Shown here piece by piece: positions 37,142 to 43,914 of a DNA stretch of 57,674 bases; the stretch's first letter is position 1, and the number at the start of each line of letters is the position of its first letter. Location: NCBI GenBank assembly GCA_021413975.1, contig JAIOPJ010000045.1, positions 1 to 57,674 on the forward strand, written 5' to 3'. This DNA is from Gemmatimonadota bacterium. GTDB lineage: Bacteria > Gemmatimonadota > Gemmatimonadetes > Gemmatimonadales > Gemmatimonadaceae. The notes below the pieces were generated by a model. That model ran no database searches. It was not told where the DNA came from and saw only the letters and a program-made list of their open reading frames with translations. Position numbers and translations under genes: made by a program.

Positions 37142-37903
37142 ATGCGGCTCCTGATCAGCAATGACGACGGCATCCTCGCGCGTGGCCTCGAATGCCTCGA
37201 GCGTGCGGCACGCCCGCTCGGCGACGTGTGGGTCGTGGCCCCGGACCGCGAGCAGAGCGCGACGAGCCACTCGCTCACGCTGCATCACCCGCTGCGGCCG
37301 GTGCAGCTCGGCGACCAGCGCTGGCAGGTCGACGGCACGCCGACCGACTGCGTGATGGTCGCCATCTCGGCGCTCCTGCCCGATCGTCCGGACTTCGTGC
37401 TCAGCGGGATCAACCATGGGCCGAACATGGGTGAGGACGTGCTCTACTCGGGCACCGTCGCCGCGGCCATGGAGGGCCTCGCGCTCGGGGTGCCGAGCAT
37501 CGCCGTCTCCTTCGCCGGCCGCGTGCTCCGCTCGGATGACAGCCTGCTCGAGGATCATGTGTCGACGCTGACGCGGTTGCTGGATCATCTCACGAAGCTC
37601 CCGGACTTCCCTGCGGACACGTTGTTCAACGTGAACATCCCGGCGGTGCCGGCGGCGGAGGTGAAGGGCGTGAAGCTGACGCGCCTCGGCCGTCGCGTCT
37701 TCTCCGATTCGCTGACCAAGATGAAGGACCCGTGGGGCCGCGAGATCCTCTGGATCGGCGGCGGTTCGGTGGCGTGGAGCGGCAGCGAGGACTCGGACTT
37801 CCGCGCGGTGAAGGACGGCTACGTCTCGGTGACGCCCCTACATCTCGACCTCACCGCGCGCGACCGCCTCGACGACTCGGCTCGCTGGTGGCTTCCCCTG
37901 TGA
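37142..37903 (+). CDS. surE: 5'/3'-nucleotidase SurE
   Basis: SurE is a survival-related nucleoside monophosphate phosphatase. The 253-residue protein has the metal-binding SNDDGI start, PDREQSATSHSLTL and SGINHGPNMGEDVLYSGTVA, all diagnostic. Length is normal. It lies 11 bases after the MerR-type gene. Its stop overlaps the pcm start as GTGA; the surE-pcm pair is also known in proteobacteria. Confidence 0.95.
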   Translation: MRLLISNDDGILARGLECLERAARPLGDVWVVAPDREQSATSHSLTLHHPLRPVQLGDQRWQVDGTPTDCVMVAISALLPDRPDFVLSGINHGPNMGEDVLYSGTVAAAMEGLALGVPSIAVSFAGRVLRSDDSLLEDHVSTLTRLLDHLTKLPDFPADTLFNVNIPAVPAAEVKGVKLTRLGRRVFSDSLTKMKDPWGREILWIGGGSVAWSGSEDSDFRAVKDGYVSVTPLHLDLTARDRLDDSARWWLPL

Positions 37904-38544
37904 TCCGGCAGTTCGGTGGGGCCCGCCGTCGCCTCATCGAGGAGCTCGCAGAGAAGGGGATCGACGACGTCAGCGTCCTCAAGGCGTTCGACGACGTGCC
38001 GCGGCATCTCTTCGTGCCCTCCGGGCTGCATCACCGTGCCTATGAGGATGCGCCGTTGCCGATCGGCCATGGGCAGACCATCAGCCAGCCCTGGGTGCAC
38101 GCCAAGTACCTCCAGCTGCTCGCACTCACCGGGCGCGAGCGCGTGCTCGAGATCGGCACCGGCTCGGGATTCCAGACGGCCCTGCTCACGCGGCTCGCGG
38201 GTGAGGTGTTCACGATCGAGCGCATCCCGGAACTCGCGGAAGAAGCGAGGCGGTCGCTCTCCGCGTGCGGGATCGAGCGGGTCAGTCAGCGCGTCGGGGA
38301 CGGCACGCTCGGCTGGCCCGAGCAAGGTCCCTACGACGCGATCCTCGTGGGCGCCGCCTCGCCGGACGTGCCTGCGCCCCTGCTGGAGCAGCTCGCCGTC
38401 GGCGGTCAGCTCCTGGTCCCTGTGGGTGGACGCGACGAGCAGGTGCTCATGCGGATTCGCCGGACGGAGGGAGGGTTCGAGCGCGCGAAGCTCGACGCCA
38501 TGCGCTTCGTCCCATTGATCGGTACCCATGGATTCGAGGCCTGA
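37900..38544 (+). CDS. pcm: Protein-L-isoaspartate O-methyltransferase
   Basis: PCMT repairs isoaspartyl damage in proteins. The 214-residue protein has the RHLFVP start region, the QTISQPWVHA block and the SAM-binding VLEIGTGSGFQTALL. The start is GTG at 37900, overlapping surE. The neighbour apt begins at the next base after the stop. Length is in the family range. Confidence 0.94.
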   Translation: MIRQFGGARRRLIEELAEKGIDDVSVLKAFDDVPRHLFVPSGLHHRAYEDAPLPIGHGQTISQPWVHAKYLQLLALTGRERVLEIGTGSGFQTALLTRLAGEVFTIERIPELAEEARRSLSACGIERVSQRVGDGTLGWPEQGPYDAILVGAASPDVPAPLLEQLAVGGQLLVPVGGRDEQVLMRIRRTEGGFERAKLDAMRFVPLIGTHGFEA

Positions 38545-39090
38545 ATGACACGACTCCCGCAGGACCCGACGCTCGCCGCCGACCTGGCGCGCACGATCCG
38601 CGATGTCGCCGACTTCCCGAAGCCCGGGATCGGGTTCAAGGACATCACGCCGGTGCTGCTCGACGGGGCGCTCTTCCGCCGCACGACCGACGCGCTGGCG
38701 GCCGCCTTCCGCGACGCCGGCGTCACGCACGTGCTCGGGATCGAGAGCCGGGGGTTCATCTTCGGCGCTCCGGTGGCGCAGGCGCTGGGCGTCGGCTTCG
38801 TGCCGCTGAGGAAGCCGGGGAAACTCCCACACCGGCGGGTGACGGAGCGATACGACCTGGAGTACGGGTCCGACGCGCTCGAAGTGCACTCGGATGCCAT
38901 CGGGGCAGGGGCCCGGGCGCTGATCATCGACGACGTGCTGGCGACCGGCGGGACCGCGGCTGCCGCGGTCCGGCTGGTCGAGCGGTGTGGCGCCGGCCTG
39001 GCCGGCGTGGGTGTGGTGATCGACCTCGGTTTCCTGCCATGGCGCGAGCGACTGAAAGGCTGTACCGTGGAGACGTTGGTGAGCTTCTGA
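38545..39090 (+). CDS. apt: Adenine phosphoribosyltransferase
   Basis: Apt salvages adenine with PRPP to give AMP. The 181-residue protein has FPKPGIGFKDITPVL near the start, GIESRGFIFGAPVA, and the PRPP motif ALIIDDVLATGGTAAA (about 127-142). Length is normal. It abuts pcm with no gap, ending the long run that began with DUF512. The 81 bases that follow hold no clear feature beyond an AGAGG site before the next gene. Confidence 0.95.
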   Translation: MTRLPQDPTLAADLARTIRDVADFPKPGIGFKDITPVLLDGALFRRTTDALAAAFRDAGVTHVLGIESRGFIFGAPVAQALGVGFVPLRKPGKLPHRRVTERYDLEYGSDALEVHSDAIGAGARALIIDDVLATGGTAAAAVRLVERCGAGLAGVGVVIDLGFLPWRERLKGCTVETLVSF

Positions 39091-39171
39091 CGGGTCGGCC
39101 CTCCATGGGCGCCGCCGGAACGTTCGGCGGGAACGAAGGGTAGAGAGTGTATCTCCAACAGAGGTCCGGTC

Positions 39172-39939
39172 ATGGTGACTGCCGGCTCGTTCATTCGTTC
39201 TCGTGGGATCGCCGTCGCGGCACTGATCATCGTCGGCGCTTCGTCGGCCGATGCTCAGATCGGAGCGGGCAACGGGTTCCTCTTCCGTCGCCCCGGCGCG
39301 ACGATGACGTTGTACGGTGGGTACGCGCAGCCGCTCGCCAACGGCGGCGTCTTCAGCCTGGCGACGAGTGAGCTCACGCTCGGGCGTTCGGACTTCGGCG
39401 CCGGGAACCTCGGGTTCGATCTTTCCCTGACCGTCACGCCGCGCGTCGAGGTGGTCGTGGGGCTCGATCGGTCGCGGAGCAGGACGCGCTCGGAATACCG
39501 GGACTTCGTGGACAACAACGACCTGCCCATCGAACAGACCACCGGTCTTCAGCGGACGCCCCTCACCGCGAGCGTGCGCTACTTCCTCGCCGACCGCGGG
39601 CGGCAGATCGGCTCCGTCGCGTGGGTGCCGGCGCGGTTCGTGCCGTTCGTGTCGGTGGGTGGCGGTGTCATGTGGTACAGGTTCGAACAGGTCGGTGATT
39701 TCGTCGACCAGCAGTCACTGAACATCTTCAGCGAACGCTTGACGGCGACCGGCTCGTCCCGCGTGTTGCAGGCGGGGGCGGGGGCGCAGTGGAACCTCAA
39801 CCAGCGCGTGAACCTGACCGGTGAGCTCCGCTATCATCGCGCGAGTGGCGACGGCGGTCGACCCAACGGCGATTTCTCCGGTTACAAGGTGGACCTCTCG
39901 GGGGTCAGCACCTTGATCGGCCTCACACTTCGGCTCTGA
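39172..39939 (+). CDS. Predicted outer-membrane beta-barrel protein
   Basis: The 255-residue protein has a signal peptide (about 1-29, ending SSADAQ) and alternating hydrophobic strands. It contains repeated aromatic and Gly-rich strand ends such as TLYGGYAQPL and VGGGVMWYRF. This fits a small outer-membrane barrel of 8 or so strands. The C-terminus is LIGLTLRL, without the usual Phe. I do not recognise the family. It lies before another secreted protein, with 13 bases between them. Confidence 0.75.
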   Translation: MVTAGSFIRSRGIAVAALIIVGASSADAQIGAGNGFLFRRPGATMTLYGGYAQPLANGGVFSLATSELTLGRSDFGAGNLGFDLSLTVTPRVEVVVGLDRSRSRTRSEYRDFVDNNDLPIEQTTGLQRTPLTASVRYFLADRGRQIGSVAWVPARFVPFVSVGGGVMWYRFEQVGDFVDQQSLNIFSERLTATGSSRVLQAGAGAQWNLNQRVNLTGELRYHRASGDGGRPNGDFSGYKVDLSGVSTLIGLTLRL

Positions 39940-39952
39940 CAAGGACGACCCA

Positions 39953-41146
39953 ATGCGTACACTCCTCGTTCTCGCACTCGCGCTCGGCGGATCGGCCGTG
40001 CAGTCGCCGGTCGCCGCGCAGGACACCCGCGGGCTCCCGTGGGTCGGATGTTGGCAGGCCGTCGACGGTGTCGAGACGCAAGGCCGCGTCTGCGTGATCC
40101 CCGAGCACGAACGCGACCTGCGCATCGTGAGCTTCGACGCGCAGGGCAAGTCGACCGAATCCACCCTGACGCTCAATGGCGAGCGCAAGCCGGTCTCCGC
40201 CGCCGGTTGCAGCGGGTGGGAGCAGGCTCGCCCGAGCTCGGACGGCGACCGGATCCTGGTCGATGCCCAGATCCGGTGTGGCGACACACCGCAGCGGACG
40301 ATCTCGACCGCGTTCGTCATCACGCCCGCCGGGTATTGGATGCAGGTGAACGGCTCGGGGATCGCGAGGATCGCCAACGCGAGCATCCGTCTCTACCGTC
40401 CCGTCGAGTCCTATGCGGAGTTCCCGGCGGAGATCCGCGCCGCGGTCTCGCCCCACGTCGCCGAGGCAGAAGCCGCGCGCTTCGTGGCGATGGACCGGGC
40501 GGTCTCCGCCAAGGACCTCGTCGAACTCGACGCGATGGGTGTCTCGGCTCCGGTGATCGACCTCGTCGTCGCCGCATCCTATCCGAAGACCTTCGCGATC
40601 GACGCGGATGGGACGACGAGTGCCATCGCGCCGGTCGCTGGCGGACGGTCCGAGATCCGGTCGTCGATGAGCTATCCGTTCTACTGGAGCAACGGCTTCC
40701 CGATGCTGTCGTTCTACGACATGGCGCTGCTCGAGAGCTGCTTGCGCTTCGGGTCGTACTCGTGCCCGCTCATGGGCTCGCGGCTGGGGTATTCGCCCTA
40801 CGGATTCCCGGGGTTCGGCGGGTATTACGGTGGCGGATACGGTGGCTATGGTGGCTACTGGCCGGGGGCCGGAGTGCCCGTCGTCGTTCGCCCGGTGGAC
40901 GTGCCGCGCGGCGACGTGTCCGGCAACGCCGGCGGAGGAAGGGCGGTGCGCGGCCGCGGCTACACGTCCGGCAATGACGACGTGGGCACTCGCGTGGCGA
41001 GTCCCCGCTCGGGCAACGCGGGCACCTCTCAGAACGCCGGGTCCGGGGGATCCTCGACGAGTGCGGGCTCGGGCGGCGGCAGTGCGGGCAGCGCCGGTGG
41101 CTCGAGCGGCGCGACCCCAAGGACCGCGAAGCCTCGCGATCCCTGA
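39953..41146 (+). CDS. Secreted protein with Gly-rich tail, unknown function
   Basis: The 397-residue protein has a signal peptide (1-22, ending SPVAA before QD). An N-terminal domain of about 125 residues contains four or so Cys (for example VGCWQ and RVCVI). A tail of about 110 residues from about 285 is very rich in Gly, Tyr and Ser, with runs such as YYGGGYGGYGGYW. The Gly-rich tail is probably disordered or adhesive. No catalytic motif is seen. The Gly-rich part and the Cys-rich part make this look lineage-specific. Confidence 0.72.
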   Translation: MRTLLVLALALGGSAVQSPVAAQDTRGLPWVGCWQAVDGVETQGRVCVIPEHERDLRIVSFDAQGKSTESTLTLNGERKPVSAAGCSGWEQARPSSDGDRILVDAQIRCGDTPQRTISTAFVITPAGYWMQVNGSGIARIANASIRLYRPVESYAEFPAEIRAAVSPHVAEAEAARFVAMDRAVSAKDLVELDAMGVSAPVIDLVVAASYPKTFAIDADGTTSAIAPVAGGRSEIRSSMSYPFYWSNGFPMLSFYDMALLESCLRFGSYSCPLMGSRLGYSPYGFPGFGGYYGGGYGGYGGYWPGAGVPVVVRPVDVPRGDVSGNAGGGRAVRGRGYTSGNDDVGTRVASPRSGNAGTSQNAGSGGSSTSAGSGGGSAGSAGGSSGATPRTAKPRDP

Positions 41147-41166
41147 CCGTGCGCGGTGCAGGCTGA

Positions 41167-41201
41167 CGCGGGGGCTCACTCTTCGGGGGTGGGCCCCCGC
41201 G
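41167..41201 (+). terminator. Hairpin after the secreted-protein gene
   Basis: CGCGGGGGC (41167-41175) pairs with GCCCCCGCG (41193-41201) around a 17-base loop. It lies 20 bases after the stop and 46 before the tRNA. The bases after it read CTCATTCTGTTAG, with no strong T run. Confidence 0.5.
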
Positions 41202-41247
41202 CTCATTCTGTTAGCTTGATGCGTTCCGGCTTCGGCCGCGAGCGCGC

Positions 41248-41321
41248 GCCCCCGTAGCTCAGGTGGATAGAGCGACGGTTTCCTAAACCGCAGGTCGGCG
41301 GTTCGAGTCCGCCCGGGGGCA
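41248..41321 (+). tRNA. tRNA-Arg (anticodon CCT)
   Basis: The 74-base sequence folds as a tRNA. The acceptor stem is GCCCCCG with CGGGGGC, the D arm is GCTC with GAGC, and the T arm is GGCGG with CCGCC around TTCGAGT. The anticodon loop is TTCCTAA, giving anticodon CCT at 41282-41284, for Arg AGG. The outermost anticodon-stem pair is A-C, a mismatch. The 3' CCA is not encoded; the discriminator is A at 41321. Confidence 0.95.
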
Positions 41322-41323
41322 TG

Positions 41324-41350
41324 GCGCGCCTTCTACTGAAGAAGGTGCGC
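41324..41350 (+). terminator. Hairpin after tRNA-Arg
   Basis: GCGCGCCTTCT (41324-41334) pairs with AGAAGGTGCGC (41340-41350), 11 pairs with one G-T. It begins three bases after the tRNA. The following GACTAGCTTTCCCC is only weakly T-rich. Confidence 0.55.
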
Positions 41351-41420
41351 GACTAGCTTTCCCCATTCGCGATCCGCGCAGATGCCGGATCGTGCCAGTC
41401 CCCATACCAGAAACGCACGC

Positions 41421-42074
41421 ATGACGAAGACCGGAGAGGCCGCGCGCCCCATGCCGTCGATCGAGCCCGAGACGCTGGGTGAGACCTGGCTGCTGTATCA
41501 GAAGCAGATCATCATCGGCGCGATCGTGGTCGCGGTGGGGGCGGGCGGTTTCTGGCTCTGGAGCCGCTCCAGCCAGATCAAGGAGGAGAAGGCGGGCGTC
41601 GCCTTCCAGTCCGCCGAGGCCACCTTCATGTCGGGCAACAAGTTCCTGGCGCAGGCGGAACTGGAGAAGATCACGTCGCGGTACAAGGGCACGACCGCCG
41701 GGACGCAGGCGGCAATGCTGACCGCCCAGGTGATGTTCGAGCAGGGCAAGCACGCGGAGGGGATCGCTCAGCTCGAGGCCGTCGCCGGCAGCGCCCCGAA
41801 GGCGCTCCGCGCCGGGATCCAGGCCCTGATCGGGTCGGGTCTCGAAAGCTCCGGCAAGCCGGCCGAGGCCGCTGCCGCCTTCGCCAAGGCGGCGAGCGAG
41901 GCCGGTTTCGCGGTCGATCGCGACATGCACCACATGGAGCAGGCGCGGAACCTGATCGCCGCCAATGACGTTGCCGGCGCCTCCAAGATCTACAAGGAGA
42001 TCTCGGGTCGTGAGGATTCGCCGTTCGCTGGAGAAGCCAAGGTTCACCTTGGCGAGGTGAGCGCGAAGCCGTAG
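41421..42074 (+). CDS. YfgM-like TPR membrane protein
   Basis: The 217-residue protein has one membrane helix at about 26-48 (QIIIGAIVVAVGAGGFWLW) after a short cytoplasmic segment. The remainder is helical with Ala-rich TPR-like repeats (AEATFMSGNKFLAQAELEKI, AQVMFEQGKHAEGIAQLEAV). This is the layout of YfgM, an SecYEG-associated periplasmic protein. Identity is inferred from architecture. The ATG at 41421 follows the tRNA hairpin by 70 bases. Confidence 0.77.
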   Translation: MTKTGEAARPMPSIEPETLGETWLLYQKQIIIGAIVVAVGAGGFWLWSRSSQIKEEKAGVAFQSAEATFMSGNKFLAQAELEKITSRYKGTTAGTQAAMLTAQVMFEQGKHAEGIAQLEAVAGSAPKALRAGIQALIGSGLESSGKPAEAAAAFAKAASEAGFAVDRDMHHMEQARNLIAANDVAGASKIYKEISGREDSPFAGEAKVHLGEVSAKP

Positions 42075-42385
42075 GCTTCCGCAGGGCGGACCTCAAGTAA
42101 CACTTTACATGAAGGGCCCGGCTATCATTGCCGGGCCCTTCGCGTATCGGGGAAGGATGGTGCCGCCATGCTGTCGCGCGAACTGGACGCCGTCCCATGA
42201 CCACGGCGTTCCTGTGACTCTACGTATAATATGTATTATGTAAACTAACAGCAACGAAACGGTGTGGACAAGGCATAAGTACTCCACTCGGGGCTGAATC
42301 CGGGTGCGGGAGCGGCATCGTCCGACGGACGAATGAGTTCCCCGTTTCGGCCCCGGCGCTCTTCCTCAGGCCGGACCCGATGGTC
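42075..42385. other. 311-base convergent intergenic region with AT-rich island
   Basis: This gap separates the plus-strand TPR gene from the minus-strand dapF, so both neighbours end in it. It holds a 12-bp hairpin at 42111-42141 and an AT-rich island at 42221-42241, in which TATAAT sits at 42225-42230 and ATAAT-ATGT-ATTAT forms a short inverted repeat. No -35 box at the right spacing is visible. ORFs here lack protein-like sequence. A small RNA or a small regulatory site is possible but not shown. Confidence 0.5.
42111..42141. terminator. Bidirectional hairpin terminator candidate
   Basis: GAAGGGCCCGGC (42111-42122) pairs perfectly with GCCGGGCCCTTC (42130-42141), loop TATCATT. It lies 37 bases after the TPR gene. 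Its symmetry could end transcripts from either side. No long T tract follows in either direction. Confidence 0.6.
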
Positions 42386-43195
42386 TCAGATCTCGCGCAA
42401 CACGCCCTCGAACACGATGCGCGCCTCGCCGGCGAGGGATGGCCGGATCCCCTCCACCGTTTGGCGAATGGTCACGGTCAGTGTCCGGCCGGATCGGGTC
42501 TGCAGCCGCGTCACGTCTCCGGCCTCCCCCCAGGTGCTCAGCATCACGGCGCAGGCGACCGCCCCGGTGCCGCAGGCGAGCGTCTCGGCCTCCACACCCC
42601 TCTCGTAGGTCCGCATGCGCCACGCGCCATCGGGGGTCGGTGAGACCCAGTTCACGTTGGCGCCCGCCGGCAGGCTCTCATGGTAGCGGAGTTCCGGTCC
42701 TCGGCTCCCGAGGTCGACCAGACTCGCGTCGTCGGCCCGAACGACGAGGTGCGGAACCCCGGTGTTGACGAAGCCCAAGCCCAGTTCGCCGAAGAGCTTC
42801 GAGATCCCCGCGTCGGGTCTGAGGGCGGTCGGAGGCCTCAGGTCCACTTCGGGCTGCCCCTCCCGCATCCGGCCCTGCATCACGCCGGCGTCGGTCGCGA
42901 AGGTCAGGCCGGAGCCTTGAGCGATCCCCAACTCGACCGCCAGCCGGGTGGCGCAGAGCGAGGCGTTGCCGCACAGTTCACCGACGCTCCCATCCCGGTT
43001 GATGTACGTGAGCTTAAAGTCTTGTGTGGTAGAGGTTTGCACGATGGCAAGACCGTCGGCACCAACGCCGGTGTGTGGAGTGCACACCCGCCGCACGAAC
43101 TCCGGCTCCGCCACGCGGCGAGCCATGAGGTCGTCCCCGCGCGCGTCCACGAACACGAAGTCGTTCCCCGACCCCGACATCTTCCAGAACCTCAT
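42386..43195 (-). CDS. dapF: Diaminopimelate epimerase
   Basis: DapF converts LL-DAP to meso-DAP for lysine and peptidoglycan. The start is ATG at 43195, which overlaps the upstream glycosyltransferase stop as ATGA and gives the usual start MRFWKMSGSGNDFVFVD; the in-frame GTG at 43219 adds 8 atypical residues. The 269-residue protein carries both catalytic Cys regions, ELCGNASLC and TLACGTGAVA. Length is normal. Confidence 0.95.
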   Translation of the reverse strand: MRFWKMSGSGNDFVFVDARGDDLMARRVAEPEFVRRVCTPHTGVGADGLAIVQTSTTQDFKLTYINRDGSVGELCGNASLCATRLAVELGIAQGSGLTFATDAGVMQGRMREGQPEVDLRPPTALRPDAGISKLFGELGLGFVNTGVPHLVVRADDASLVDLGSRGPELRYHESLPAGANVNWVSPTPDGAWRMRTYERGVEAETLACGTGAVACAVMLSTWGEAGDVTRLQTRSGRTLTVTIRQTVEGIRPSLAGEARIVFEGVLREI

Positions 43196-43914
43196 ACGCG
43201 CCCTGTCAGGGTCCACCACCGGAGGCGCCAGACCATGAAGACGGCCTCGCGGACGATGTGGCCGCTCATCTTGCTCTCCCCCTCGGTCCGGTCGGCGAAG
43301 ACGATCGGGATCTCCACCGGCTTGAAGCCCTTCCGCATGGCGCGGAAGGACATCTCGATCTGGAAGGCGTAGCCATTGGACCGGACGTCATCGAGGTCGA
43401 TCGCGGCCAGGACGCGCCGATGGAAGCACTTGAAGCCGCCGGTGGCGTCCCAGAGTTGCATCCCGGTCACCCAGCGCGCGTAGATGTTCGCACCGTAGCT
43501 GAGGATGAGGCGGGTGATCGGCCAGTTCATGACCGTCACCTTTCCCTGCAGGTAGCGCGAGCCGAGGACGAAATCGGCACGCTCGGCTGCCTTGATGAAC
43601 TCGGGGAGGTGGGAGGGATCGTGACTGAAGTCGGCATCCATCTCGAAGATCAGCTCGTAGTCCCGCTCGAGCGCCCAGCGGAAACCGTCCCGATAGGCGG
43701 TGCCGAGTCCGAGCTTCCCCGGGCGGCGCAACAGGTGCACGCGCGTGTTGGCCGAGGCGAGTTCGGCGATCAGGTCGCCGGTCCCGTCGGGCGAGTTGTC
43801 GTCGACGAAGAGGATCTCGATCCGCGGATCCTGGGCCAGCACGCGATCCACGAGCGTCGTCACGTTGGCGCGCTCGTTGTAGGTCGGCGTGATGACGAGT
43901 GCCCGCTCAGGCAT
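43192..43914 (-). CDS. GT2 glycosyltransferase, polyprenol-phosphate-mannose synthase-like
   Basis: The 240-residue protein has the GT2 start ITPTYNERANV, VDDNSPDGTGDL, and the acidic motif EMDADFSHDP. The SRYLQG and ATGGFKCFHRRVL segments match dolichol- or polyprenol-phosphate-mannose synthases, but the long C-terminal membrane part of some members is missing. It likely makes a polyprenyl-phosphate sugar donor, and the next gene upstream encodes a membrane protein that may use it. It overlaps that gene by 8 bases. Confidence 0.86.
   Translation of the reverse strand: MPERALVITPTYNERANVTTLVDRVLAQDPRIEILFVDDNSPDGTGDLIAELASANTRVHLLRRPGKLGLGTAYRDGFRWALERDYELIFEMDADFSHDPSHLPEFIKAAERADFVLGSRYLQGKVTVMNWPITRLILSYGANIYARWVTGMQLWDATGGFKCFHRRVLAAIDLDDVRSNGYAFQIEMSFRAMRKGFKPVEIPIVFADRTEGESKMSGHIVREAVFMVWRLRWWTLTGRV

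Noticed and set aside
42105..42287. A 60-residue minus-strand frame in the convergent gap
   Set aside because: It covers the hairpin and AT-rich island and has no ribosome site; the hydrophobic stretch comes from AT-rich codons.
43195..43219. GTG 43219 as the dapF start
   Set aside because: ATG 43195 overlaps the upstream stop as ATGA and gives the usual DapF N-terminus.
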